Assembly (NCBI GenBank): GCA_023300835.1
Contig: JALZVB010000122.1
Span: forward strand, 1-43,768
Reading direction: 5' to 3'
From: Saprospiraceae bacterium
GTDB taxonomy: Bacteria > Bacteroidota > Bacteroidia > Chitinophagales > Saprospiraceae
DNA length: 43,768 nt
The translations under genes and the position numbers were made by a program. This document shows positions 9,045-18,527 of this stretch, in pieces. The notes below the pieces were generated by a model. The model was not told the origin of the DNA. It saw only the letters and a program-made list of their open reading frames with translations, and ran no database searches. Numbering within the stretch: the first letter of the stretch is position 1; each line of letters begins with the position of its first letter.

Positions 9045-12000
9045 ATGAATCGTTTCCTCTGTCTACTAACCTTAATTACTGTTACTATTGCCTCCTGTAA
9101 AAAGGAAAAGGTCAGTAATTATGATAACTTTTCTACTTATATAAGTGATTACAGCACGAGCCCCATATCTAGGTGCCAGGACATTTCCATCAAGCTAGGT
9201 TTCAAACCTCCCGAAAACACCATAGTACCTTCAAATATTATAACAACTACCCCAGACATGGGTGGCGTTGTAGAGTATAAAAATGGCAGAATCTACTTGA
9301 GAAACCCAGTTATAAAACACAACATAAAGTATCAAGTCAAATTCTATATAGGTGCTATTACAGAAATGCCATCTGGCATGGATTACTTTGAGTTTCCACT
9401 AGAAGCAGAAAGACAGGCTTGGGACATACAGATGGAAGCACCTATTAACAACTCAATGGAATATGTCACGTATTCAGGCACGATAAAATATGCTTTATGT
9501 GAACCTCACAGAAAAATAATAGAAGAGAGTATGGTTGCTACCCAAGAAGGTAAACCACTCAATATCTCATGGGATCATCCTAAAAACGAGAAAGATAAAT
9601 CCTACTTCCAAGTATATAAAATCGAAAGACAAGACAAGGCCGGAGAAATTAAACTACTGCTGGATATGAATACTATTAATGTCAAAGACCAATCTACTCT
9701 GACATTGCCTATTCCTTCCAAGTCGGATTTTTCTTTGCATTCTGCAAAGCACAATAACAATAATGTCGTTGAGCTCGTATTTACAGACCCACTAGATAAG
9801 AGCCAGAACCTAACCGGATTAATTACAGTAACAGACAGAAAAATTGATCAAATAAAAGTAATCTCTAATAAAATTGTGGTTTACTTCTCTGATAATAAAT
9901 ATGGCAAACATACGGTCAACATAGAACCCGGCATCAAGAATATTGCGGGATATAAGCTCAAGGACAGCTACGAAAAACCAATCTTCTTTGCGCCACCCAA
10001 ACCAACAATAAGTATTGCAGAGTCAGGCCATATTCTTCCACCTACTGGCGAATGGGAGTTACCCGTAAATCTTATATCAGCTTCAGGTTTCAGATTAAGG
10101 GTTCTTAAGGTATACGATAATAATGTCCATAGGTTATACCAAGAAAACAAAGAACCTTATGTTAATCAACAAGGCCTAGAAAACATCGGTCGTCTGGAGT
10201 TAGACACCATTTTTACAATAGATGTAGTTAATGCCTATGACAATACTTATCATGCCATCTCATTGGATAAATACATAAGAAAAGAAAAAGGGGCCCTTTA
10301 TAAAATATTCCTAAGCATTCCTAGAGAACACAACCTATATCCTTGTGAAGAACTACAGGCCAGTAATAAATCTAAGGATAGAATAGAAACTATAAATTTT
10401 GACAAACCATGGATTGGTGAATACGATAATGACTATGACGAATACAATGGATACTATAGATCTAGAACAGTAGGACGCAGACAATATACTGAGCAACCAA
10501 GTGGCTATCACGGTAATCCATGTCATGAAAATTATAGCCTGACAATCCATGATTCTAGGTTACTTATGTGTTCTGATATCGCAGCCGTGATAAAGTCTAA
10601 CACAGATAATGGCAACTATCTCGCTTACGTATCTAAGATTACAACGGCAACGCCTATAGCTTCCGCAAAGGTCACATTATTAAATGTACAAGGTCAAGAA
10701 ATAGGGACAGCTTATACGGATGGTCAAGGTTTTGCGAAGGTACCTACACAAAATCAAATTCCTTTTCTTGCCCGTGTCAATCACAATGACAATTTTACTT
10801 ACATACAGCTACAAGATGGTATGGCCTTGTCTCTAAGTACATTTCAAGTAGAGGGAAAAAACTGGAAAGGAGATAGAAAGGTTTTCTTCTATGGTGACCG
10901 TGGCGTATGGCGACCTGGTGATACGGTGTATATGCAATCAATTGTTTTCGACGATAAAAAAATTCCTAGTAATCTTCCTATTGAACTTAAGTTGACTGAC
11001 CCCACCGGCAAACTCGTAAAAAAGTGGCTGGTCCGCAACAACAGTTATGGCTTATATGATTGCAGATTTCATACTGATATGAATGCCAATACAGGACCGT
11101 GGAAACTTGAAATGCAATTGGGTGGTGTAACATATCGCAAGACTGTAAAAATAGAAACAGTAAGACCCAATAGGTTGAAAATGAATATGGCTTTCGCCAA
11201 AGAAGAATTGTTATCTAACACTGACTCCCATAAGGCACCATTATCAGTAGACTGGATGCATGGCTTGCCAGCAAAAGACCTAGAAACACAAATTACTATG
11301 TTTCAAAAGTCTCTGCGTAACCCTTTTGGAGCTGATTACAGCAATTATGTTTTTGATGACATTCAGAAATCTCATCAAGAAGATCTGGGTATGGTCAAGA
11401 GTGGAAAAACGAATAGTAAAGGGAAATTAGATTTTAAAATTCCTGTCGCTGAAAACAAAAGTTATCCATCAATGATGTTATACAATTTCGAGTTGAGATC
11501 ATTTGAAAAAGGTGGGGCCTTTAGTAATGATATGAAGAGAATAAAGTATTCTCCTTATGATAGTTACATAGGTATGTCCTTCCCAGGAGGCACATCCGAT
11601 AGAGGAGCATATCTCAGTGAAAAAGATGCCATACAACTTGTCGCCATAGATGAAAATGGAAATAAAAAAAGTAGTAAGGTCAAAGTCACAATTAATGAAA
11701 TTCAAAACCAATGGTGGTATCAGTTCGGAAACAGAGGAAACTATGCTGCGCTAAAAAACAATATTAAGAGAAGTGTCAAAACTTATGAAACAACTATAGG
11801 AAAAGAAGGTAAGACCATAAGTATCGAAGACACAGGAAGGTTTTTGATTACAATTCAAGACATAGAAAGTGGACATACGGTAAGCCGAATTTTCTATTGT
11901 TACAATAGTAGATACAACAATAAGGAAGAAGAATTATCCAATCTAGAAGTCTTACAATTTCATATAGAAAAGACAGATTATAATGTTGGTGATTTACTGG

Positions 12001-14573
12001 AATTCAAATTACCACCAGCTAAGAGTGGACAATACCTGGTTACTGTTGAGTCAGGAAATGGGGTATTACACAAGGAAGTACGTCCAGTAAGTACGACGCC
12101 TCAAGATGTGTTTATTTCAATCATAGCTGAGATGTCCCCATCTGCTTATGTACATGTTCATCTTATGCAAGCCTGGGACAAACACAATAATGATAGACCG
12201 CTCAGATTATTTGGCATAAAACCGATTAAAGTATTTGACCAGAATTCCATTCTAGAACCTGTCATTTCTATGCCTGACGAATTAGAAACAGATAAACCCT
12301 TTCAACTTTCTGTTGCAGAAACCAACGGTCAATCAATGAGTTATACTATAGCTATTGTAGATCAAGGTCTACTTGATATCACTCAATTTTCAACTCCAGA
12401 TCCATGGACAGCTTTTTTTGGAAAAGAAAGCCTCAATGTAAAAACTTGGGATATGTATAGGGATATATTCCACAGGTTTCTTGGCGAATATGCTTCTCTC
12501 TTAGCCATAGGTGGCGATGGTATGAATACGATCACCAATATATCTAAGGCACAAAGATTCAAACCCGTTGTTAAATTTCTTGGACCGTTTAAACTTGATC
12601 CTGGAGAAAAGAGAAGTCACAACCTTACTATAAATGACTATGTAGGATCTGTAAGAGCAATGGTGGTAGCTACCAACGGTAATGCGCTTGGGCATCAAGA
12701 TAAAACAGTTGCTGTCAAGAAACCATTGATGTTATATTCTACGCTTCCAAGAGTCCTTGGGCCACAAGAAAAACTTAAAGTTCCTGTAACGGTATTTGCA
12801 ATGAGAGATGATGTCAAAACAGTCGATGTAAGTATTGTTACTGATAACAACATTACGGTCATCGGGGAGAAATCTAAACAAATTTCTTTTGATAAAATAG
12901 GCGAGCAAGATCAGTTTTTTGAAATAGAAACAGGAGACTTTACGGGTATCACAGAAGTAGAAGTTATTGTTAAGTCTGGCACTCATATTCACAGAGAAAA
13001 AACACAACTTGACATAAGACCATCGGCACCTAAGATCACTCAAATTTTTCATGATCTGGTAACTGCCAATAATCAAAAAATTCTAGATTATAAACCACTC
13101 GGCATGACAGGAACTAGGTCGGCGCAATTACACCTCAGTAAGGGACTTAACTTCTCGTTCCGACCACAAATAGATTGGTTGATCAGATATCCACATGGCT
13201 GTCTAGAGCAAACGATATCTACTATCTTCCCTCAATTGTTCGTAGCTAAAATGAATATCGTTAAAGGAGATGACCTCATGAGAACACGTCAACAATACCA
13301 AGCTGCTATTCAGAAGCTTCGTTTTTTACAGATACATTCTGGTGGTTTCTCTTATTGGCCTGGAGGAAACATTGCTAATAAATGGGGAACATCTTATGCC
13401 CTTGAATTCCTACAAGAAGCTAAGAACAATGGTTACGAAGTGCCAGCAGATTTATTGAAAAAATGTATCAAACATCAATACGCCGTAGCCGATAGTTGGA
13501 CGCTAACCTCAACCAATTCTTCTCGCCATAATGGATTCTACACAATAGACCAAGCTTATAGATTACATACGCTTGCTAATGCAGGAAAGCCCAATTACGC
13601 CGCTATGAATAGACTTAGACTTTCGCCAAGTCTGCATAACACAGCCAAGTGGCTACTAGCACATGCTTTCTTGACAGTAGGAGAAGAGGCCGTAGCAGAC
13701 AAGTTGATTCAGGCAGCAAGCGATAGAACAGAATCTTACCGACAGATGAGCGGTAATTTTGGGAGTGAAGTTAGGGATCAAGCATTGATTGTAAGAACAC
13801 TTATTAAAAAAGGAGATAAGCTTAAGGCCAAAAGATTAATAGATGAACTGACGCCACATTTTTCTGGGGACAAACAGAGATATTTATCTACTCAAGACAG
13901 ATCACAATGTTTGATCAGCTTTGCAAAATTTATGGGTAAGCTAGACTCTACTGAATCTGATTTAACTTACGACATAACATTACCAGGAAACAAACCATTA
14001 ACAGGACAAACGCTAACAACAAAAAACCAATCATTCAATCTATCAACTGAAGATAAAGCACAGTCCGTGGCATTAACTAATAATGGGCCTACTGAGATAT
14101 ACAGTTGCATAGAAGTAACTGGCGTACCATTAAGAGATGATTCACCAGCGTCAAGTCAAGATATAAAGCTAGAAGTAAAATACATAGGAGAAGATGGAAG
14201 CATTATCAAACCTAGCCAAATACAGAAAGGCACAGATTTTACAATTCAATATACCATTCAACATGATGGCCTCAGGTCTAATTACGAGAACCTTGCATTG
14301 TCTGCAATTTTCCCATCTGGGTGGGAGATAATAAATCAACGCATGGTCACTAACACGAATTTTAACGCGGGAGATAAGCCTGATTATCAAGACATCAGAG
14401 ATGATAGGGTTTATCTTTATTTTGATTTAGAAAAAGGGAAAAAGAAAGTATTCAGATTTAAAATGAATGCTACTTATGAAGGAAAATATTGGGCACCACC
14501 GGCTTTTTGCGAAGCTATGTATGACGCTACTATTAATGCAAAGCAAAAGGGATTCTGGGCAGAAGTAAATTAG
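9045..14573 (+). CDS. Bacterial alpha-2-macroglobulin family lipoprotein with CLEQ thioester
   Basis: The chosen start (ATG at 9045) gives 1842 residues and a lipoprotein signal, MNRFLCLLTLITVTIASC, with C18 lipidated; the frame is open upstream to 8919 but those residues would ruin the signal. Family features include YGDRGVWRPGDTVY in an early macroglobulin domain, the IAIVDQGLLDIT region, and a thioester motif PHGCLEQ with C1386 and Q1389 (bases 13200-13211), followed by the alpha/alpha barrel region (GGFSYWPGG). Members covalently trap attacking proteases, acting as an envelope guard. They are commonly coded next to PBP1C, and pbpC is indeed downstream here, separated by an alkB-like gene and a 444-base gap. 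The size fits the long, yfhM-like type. Family assignment is secure. Confidence 0.93.
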   Translation: MNRFLCLLTLITVTIASCKKEKVSNYDNFSTYISDYSTSPISRCQDISIKLGFKPPENTIVPSNIITTTPDMGGVVEYKNGRIYLRNPVIKHNIKYQVKFYIGAITEMPSGMDYFEFPLEAERQAWDIQMEAPINNSMEYVTYSGTIKYALCEPHRKIIEESMVATQEGKPLNISWDHPKNEKDKSYFQVYKIERQDKAGEIKLLLDMNTINVKDQSTLTLPIPSKSDFSLHSAKHNNNNVVELVFTDPLDKSQNLTGLITVTDRKIDQIKVISNKIVVYFSDNKYGKHTVNIEPGIKNIAGYKLKDSYEKPIFFAPPKPTISIAESGHILPPTGEWELPVNLISASGFRLRVLKVYDNNVHRLYQENKEPYVNQQGLENIGRLELDTIFTIDVVNAYDNTYHAISLDKYIRKEKGALYKIFLSIPREHNLYPCEELQASNKSKDRIETINFDKPWIGEYDNDYDEYNGYYRSRTVGRRQYTEQPSGYHGNPCHENYSLTIHDSRLLMCSDIAAVIKSNTDNGNYLAYVSKITTATPIASAKVTLLNVQGQEIGTAYTDGQGFAKVPTQNQIPFLARVNHNDNFTYIQLQDGMALSLSTFQVEGKNWKGDRKVFFYGDRGVWRPGDTVYMQSIVFDDKKIPSNLPIELKLTDPTGKLVKKWLVRNNSYGLYDCRFHTDMNANTGPWKLEMQLGGVTYRKTVKIETVRPNRLKMNMAFAKEELLSNTDSHKAPLSVDWMHGLPAKDLETQITMFQKSLRNPFGADYSNYVFDDIQKSHQEDLGMVKSGKTNSKGKLDFKIPVAENKSYPSMMLYNFELRSFEKGGAFSNDMKRIKYSPYDSYIGMSFPGGTSDRGAYLSEKDAIQLVAIDENGNKKSSKVKVTINEIQNQWWYQFGNRGNYAALKNNIKRSVKTYETTIGKEGKTISIEDTGRFLITIQDIESGHTVSRIFYCYNSRYNNKEEELSNLEVLQFHIEKTDYNVGDLLEFKLPPAKSGQYLVTVESGNGVLHKEVRPVSTTPQDVFISIIAEMSPSAYVHVHLMQAWDKHNNDRPLRLFGIKPIKVFDQNSILEPVISMPDELETDKPFQLSVAETNGQSMSYTIAIVDQGLLDITQFSTPDPWTAFFGKESLNVKTWDMYRDIFHRFLGEYASLLAIGGDGMNTITNISKAQRFKPVVKFLGPFKLDPGEKRSHNLTINDYVGSVRAMVVATNGNALGHQDKTVAVKKPLMLYSTLPRVLGPQEKLKVPVTVFAMRDDVKTVDVSIVTDNNITVIGEKSKQISFDKIGEQDQFFEIETGDFTGITEVEVIVKSGTHIHREKTQLDIRPSAPKITQIFHDLVTANNQKILDYKPLGMTGTRSAQLHLSKGLNFSFRPQIDWLIRYPHGCLEQTISTIFPQLFVAKMNIVKGDDLMRTRQQYQAAIQKLRFLQIHSGGFSYWPGGNIANKWGTSYALEFLQEAKNNGYEVPADLLKKCIKHQYAVADSWTLTSTNSSRHNGFYTIDQAYRLHTLANAGKPNYAAMNRLRLSPSLHNTAKWLLAHAFLTVGEEAVADKLIQAASDRTESYRQMSGNFGSEVRDQALIVRTLIKKGDKLKAKRLIDELTPHFSGDKQRYLSTQDRSQCLISFAKFMGKLDSTESDLTYDITLPGNKPLTGQTLTTKNQSFNLSTEDKAQSVALTNNGPTEIYSCIEVTGVPLRDDSPASSQDIKLEVKYIGEDGSIIKPSQIQKGTDFTIQYTIQHDGLRSNYENLALSAIFPSGWEIINQRMVTNTNFNAGDKPDYQDIRDDRVYLYFDLEKGKKKVFRFKMNATYEGKYWAPPAFCEAMYDATINAKQKGFWAEVN

Positions 14574-15017
14574 ATAGTAATATAGGATAATTGAATGTAT
14601 ATTTTTAAATAGTACAATTTTCAATTAGTGATACAGTTCTGTTATTGGCATTAGCCATTTTAGTTGAGGAGACTGATGATAACGTTAAGAACAGATGCAT
14701 GTTTGACGACCTTTTGGGAGGAGTTTGCAGATGTTTAGTTATCCTTAGTTGGATCAACGTTAAGAAATATGAAAGAACGATCTCAAAGAGTGGAGCGGAA
14801 GCTCCAAGTGAGAGAACCGCAAAGCGGGAGGGATGGCCAGCCTTGAATTCTTTGTTTCGTTTCTTTTTCAAGAAAGAAATGAAAGCCCGCCGGCGAGGCA
14901 AATGATAGAATGAAAAACGAACTTAGGTTCAACAGGAAAACCAGTAATCATCCTTTATCAATGATTTAATGTTTAAGGAATTTTTTTGTATAAAATAGTA
15001 AAATAAAAACAAAGAAT
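14574..15017. other. Long intergenic region containing a GC-richer structured block
   Basis: This separates the alpha-2-macroglobulin gene from alkB. Bases 14574-14640 and 14910-15017 are AT-rich. The middle (about 14640-14905) is richer in G and C than its surroundings and is open on both strands, but its predicted peptides look like artefacts of repeat DNA. The region just before alkB (TTTTTTTGTATAAAATAG, about 14982-15000) may hold a promoter; this is weak. Confidence 0.5.
14786..14903. repeat. GC-richer extragenic repeat-like block with several short hairpins
   Basis: Short stems are packed together: GGAGC/GCTCC (14792-14796 and 14801-14805), CCGC/GCGG (14817-14820 and 14824-14827), an imperfect TTTCTTTTTC/AAGAAAGAAA pair (about 14862-14882), and CCCGCCGGCGAGG (about 14886-14898). 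From memory, similar text (an ...AAGCGGGAGGGATGGCC... block followed by a T/C-rich and A/G-rich pair) is seen between genes in other Bacteroidota, so a dispersed extragenic repeat is likely. Copy number cannot be judged here. Confidence 0.45.
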
Positions 15018-15620
15018 TTGAATCTATTTAATCAAGAACCACTCGCTAACAGACTCCCCTACGATGGAACAGTAATTTATTATGGAACAGTAATGAGTAC
15101 TGCGTCTGCTAATAGTTACTATACAGCATTGTTAAAGAAGATAGAATGGAAAAATGACGAAGCCGTAATGTTCGGTAAACGAATTGTAACCAAAAGAAAA
15201 GTCGCTTGGTATGGAGAAAAGGAGTTTGAATATACTTACTCCAATACAACTAAGCTGGCTCTGCCTTGGACAACAGAACTGAAAGAATTAAAAGCTATCA
15301 TAGAGAAGTCGTCAGGAGAGACTTATAACTCATGCTTACTCAATCTGTACCATGATGGCAGCGAAGGAATGGCATGGCATAGTGATGCCGAAAAAGATCT
15401 CAAGCTCAACGGCGCGATCGGTTCACTGAGCCTAGGTGCAGAAAGAAATTTTGCTTTCAAACATAAAGTATCTAAAGAAACGGTTTCAATTTTTCTCGAA
15501 AGAGGTAGCCTATTGGTTATGAAAGGTACAACTCAGAAACATTGGTTACACAGATTACCTCCAACAAAAAAAATACAGACGCCTCGTATAAATCTAACTT
15601 TCAGAACTATCGAAAAATAA
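15018..15620 (+). CDS. alkB: AlkB-type 2-oxoglutarate/Fe(II) dioxygenase (DNA alkylation repair)
   Basis: The 200-residue product has the full AlkB active site: the iron ligands H121 and D123 (AWHSDAE), H178 (HWLHRLP), and the 2-oxoglutarate-binding arginines R190 and R196 (PRINLTFR). Members remove methyl adducts such as 1-methyladenine and 3-methylcytosine from DNA by oxidative demethylation in the cytoplasm. The start is TTG at 15018; the next in-frame ATG (M26) would remove conserved N-terminal sequence (LFNQEPL...LPYDGTV), so TTG is preferred. It ends three bases before pbpC, so the two are almost certainly cotranscribed. It resembles the ALKBH2/3-like subgroup more than E. coli AlkB, as judged by layout only. 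Confidence 0.92.
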   Translation: MNLFNQEPLANRLPYDGTVIYYGTVMSTASANSYYTALLKKIEWKNDEAVMFGKRIVTKRKVAWYGEKEFEYTYSNTTKLALPWTTELKELKAIIEKSSGETYNSCLLNLYHDGSEGMAWHSDAEKDLKLNGAIGSLSLGAERNFAFKHKVSKETVSIFLERGSLLVMKGTTQKHWLHRLPPTKKIQTPRINLTFRTIEK

Positions 15621-15623
15621 ATA

Positions 15624-17906
15624 TTGAAACCTGTCAAATACATATTACTTCTATTATTCGTCTCGTACTGTGCCTTGTGGTTTATAGGGGGGCAAATAAA
15701 AATTAAAGATAGGTTTGCACATATTCTATTTGCATCAGAAGGAGAGATTCTGGCAGGACAAGTTTCATCGGACGAACAGTGGCGTATACAATGTGAAGGA
15801 CCATTACCAAAAAAACTGGCTACTTGTATTAAGTTATTTGAGGATCAATACTTTAACTATCACCCAGGCATCAATCCTATTTCAATTATCAAGGCCATAA
15901 AAGATAATTTCAAGTCTCAAAAAGTTGTAAGAGGAGGCAGTACACTAACAATGCAATTGGCCAGAATAATAGAAGGCAATAGAAAAAGAACATACAAACA
16001 AAAAATAAAAGAAATAATCCTAGCCTTAGCACTTGAAGCAAAATATTCTAAATCTGAAATATTACAACTCTATGGTCAATATGCGCCATTCGGCGGAAAT
16101 ACCGTAGGCTATTGTTCAGCAGCCTTGAGGTACTACAAAAAACCTATACAGCAACTGTCATGGAATGAAGCCGCTACACTTGCAGTACTACCCAATGCGC
16201 CATCACATGCTTACCCAGGAAAAGCACAGGAACTATTACGTAAGAAAAGAAAATTCCTATTAGACAAACTTTTAGCATCGGATCTTTTAGATGATACCAC
16301 TCATCGATTAGCATTGAAAGAAGATATTCCTACACAATCCAAAATCCTATCTTCTATAGGAGGAGTTCTTTTACAAACACTAAAGAAAGAAAAACCTGGT
16401 CAATTTCAATACCATACAACCATTGATAATAAGCTACAGGCTCAAGTCAATAAGTTAATCAGAGAAGAAAGCGAAATAAATGCACAAGAAAACGGCATAG
16501 ATAACATGGCAGGAATTGTCATTTCTAATGACGGGCATGTCTTGGCATATGTTGGAAATGGCGGATGTCGTACAGCAGACTGCGGATCAGAAGTAGATAT
16601 ATTAACATCTCAACGGAGTCCCGGAAGTACGCTTAAACCCTTCTTGTATGCTGGTGCCCTGGATGCTGGTTTTATTACTTCCAAAAGTTTACTAAAAGAT
16701 ATTCCCGTATTTTTTGATGGATTCAGTCCTAAGAATTTTGATCTTGATTATCGTGGCGTAATACCTGCTCATAAAGCGCTTACGCAATCCCTTAACATAC
16801 CTGCTGTTAATCTATTAAGACAATATAATATAGAAGCATTTTTATGGGATTTACAAATGCTAGATTTAAAAAGTATTAGCAAATCAGCTGATCATTATGG
16901 CCTTTCGTTAATCCTAGGAGGTTGTGAAGTTACGCCATTCAAACTGGGTCAAGCATACATGAATCTGGCTAGGGTAGCTAAGAATCAAAAGGCCTTAGAA
17001 CTTAATAAAACCATTCAGGACAACTTCAAGGTTAGAAACTTTCCGCTCAGTTCTGGAGCTAGTTATTTGACTTTGAAAATGATGCAAGGTGTCACACGTC
17101 CTTATACAGAAAGCGGATGGGAATATTATGCAGACAGGTCAGACGTCAGTTGGAAAACAGGAACTAGTTATGGTTTTAGAGATGCCTGGTCGGTCGGTGT
17201 AACTTCAGATTATACAGTTGTCGTATGGGTTGGTAATGCTGATGGAGAGGGAAAACCAGGTCTTACTGGTGTCAAAAAGGCAGCGCCGATAATGTTTTCA
17301 ATTTTCGACTTACTTCCATCAGCAGATCCTTTTACACAACCGCTAGATCAATTACAAGTCAGAACCGTATGTGCTGCTTCAGGATATACCCCAACCTCTT
17401 TTTGCAGTGAAACGCAACTAACGTATGTTCCCAGTAAAACAAATTCAATTCCGCTATGTAAATTCCATCAGCAGCTCAATCTCGATAAATCTGAACAATA
17501 TCGTGTCTACCAAAACTGTGCTCCAGAGGTGGTTAACACCTCACGTTTTGTTCTAGGTCCTATTGTCAATAACTATTATAAGAAATTTAATGGACACGGA
17601 TATAGCTTACCAGAGTTGCATCCTAATTGCGTTAGTATGGCAAATGACTTAACCATACTATACCCCACCCAAGGCGCATCTATTTTATTACCCAGAGATC
17701 TAGGTGATCAGAAAAAATCATTAATTGCTAAGGCTATTCCTACCACAGATACAGACTCATTGTTTTGGTTTGTAGATAATCGTTGGGTGAGTACAACCCA
17801 GTCTGATCATGAGATTGTTCTTGATCTGAAAAAAGGGAACCATCAGTTGACAGTTGTTTCTGAGAAAGGGAGTGAACGAACACATTATTTTAAGGTGGTA
17901 GAGTAA
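15624..17906 (+). CDS. pbpC: Penicillin-binding protein 1C (bifunctional transglycosylase/transpeptidase)
   Basis: The 760 residues match PBP1C in length (E. coli about 770). An N-terminal membrane anchor (about 5-22) precedes a GT51 transglycosylase domain with the catalytic Glu73 in FEDQYFNYHPG and the RGGSTLTMQLAR motif (103-114). The transpeptidase domain has SPGSTLK with nucleophile S335 and K338, SLN (SLNIPAVNL), and KTGTS at 511-515. The C-terminal about 90 residues match the beta-rich domain found in PBP1C. It polymerises and crosslinks peptidoglycan on the periplasmic side. The start is TTG, three bases after the alkB stop; no other start would keep the membrane anchor. Genomic pairing with an alpha-2-macroglobulin gene is the classic arrangement. 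Confidence 0.95.
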   Translation: MKPVKYILLLLFVSYCALWFIGGQIKIKDRFAHILFASEGEILAGQVSSDEQWRIQCEGPLPKKLATCIKLFEDQYFNYHPGINPISIIKAIKDNFKSQKVVRGGSTLTMQLARIIEGNRKRTYKQKIKEIILALALEAKYSKSEILQLYGQYAPFGGNTVGYCSAALRYYKKPIQQLSWNEAATLAVLPNAPSHAYPGKAQELLRKKRKFLLDKLLASDLLDDTTHRLALKEDIPTQSKILSSIGGVLLQTLKKEKPGQFQYHTTIDNKLQAQVNKLIREESEINAQENGIDNMAGIVISNDGHVLAYVGNGGCRTADCGSEVDILTSQRSPGSTLKPFLYAGALDAGFITSKSLLKDIPVFFDGFSPKNFDLDYRGVIPAHKALTQSLNIPAVNLLRQYNIEAFLWDLQMLDLKSISKSADHYGLSLILGGCEVTPFKLGQAYMNLARVAKNQKALELNKTIQDNFKVRNFPLSSGASYLTLKMMQGVTRPYTESGWEYYADRSDVSWKTGTSYGFRDAWSVGVTSDYTVVVWVGNADGEGKPGLTGVKKAAPIMFSIFDLLPSADPFTQPLDQLQVRTVCAASGYTPTSFCSETQLTYVPSKTNSIPLCKFHQQLNLDKSEQYRVYQNCAPEVVNTSRFVLGPIVNNYYKKFNGHGYSLPELHPNCVSMANDLTILYPTQGASILLPRDLGDQKKSLIAKAIPTTDTDSLFWFVDNRWVSTTQSDHEIVLDLKKGNHQLTVVSEKGSERTHYFKVVE

Positions 17907-17939
17907 GAATTGACTTTAAATAATTAAAAGCATTGACAG

Positions 17940-18398
17940 ATGTTAGAGAATAATGAATACTTCAGGGTTAGGTTAATTGGGATAGGCTTACTGATATTCC
18001 TGTTTTCACGCTGTGATAATTCTTTAGATTGTAGAATAATATTATCTGATACTCAATTGAATTTTATTAGAGTAGTATCAAATGAAATATTATCCAAAAA
18101 AGTATCCAGTAGAAGAGGAACGAGGATTTCAGACTTTAACCTTGATGCCAAGTATTCATTGAACAACTCTATTCTAGGGGACACAAACACGTTAGTAGGT
18201 GTTACTAATTACTTTAACGAAGGACACTATGTGATTCATGAAACGGATTGGAATTTAGCCGATGAAAAGCACATTAGGTACATTGTATACTATTCGGAAG
18301 GAAGGCAAACTTCATTTACAGAAGAACCTTGGTATGAGATCTGTAGAAATGTTATTTCAAATGACATACATTGTGTAGTAGAAAAGGTGGTAAATTAA
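17940..18398 (+). CDS. Small hypothetical lipoprotein
   Basis: The 152-residue product has a charged N-terminus, a hydrophobic stretch (about 11-23, LIGIGLLIFLF) and a possible lipobox FSRC (C25), so it is probably an exported lipoprotein. The rest is soluble and acidic/polar without a motif I recognise; it holds four further cysteines, including one pair late in the protein (EICRNVISNDIHC). It lies 33 bases after pbpC on the same strand and could be carried on the same transcript. No function can be proposed. Confidence 0.6.
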   Translation: MLENNEYFRVRLIGIGLLIFLFSRCDNSLDCRIILSDTQLNFIRVVSNEILSKKVSSRRGTRISDFNLDAKYSLNNSILGDTNTLVGVTNYFNEGHYVIHETDWNLADEKHIRYIVYYSEGRQTSFTEEPWYEICRNVISNDIHCVVEKVVN

Positions 18399-18471
18399 AA
18401 TATGCTGGATTTAGTTTGTATAACAATATTGATAGGACTCCGCGTTTTTCAAAAAGAAGTTGAAGTTCATT

Positions 18472-18499
18472 ACAATATATATTAAAAAATATTGTTTTT
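18472..18499 (+). terminator. Possible AT-rich terminator
   Basis: ACAATAT (18472-18478) and ATATTGT (18489-18495) form a 7-bp stem followed by four T. The stem is weak because it is nearly all A/T. It lies between the small lipoprotein and the next gene. Confidence 0.35.
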
Positions 18500-18527
18500 A
18501 GCAATAACAACAACATTAAACTAATAA

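Noticed and set aside
14605..14905. Open frames of 86 (+) and 98 (-) codons overlapping each other
   Set aside because: They lie in a GC-richer, hairpin-rich intergenic block; the peptides are arginine/lysine-rich at the ends with no motif, start context is poor, and both strands are open at once, as expected for repeat DNA.
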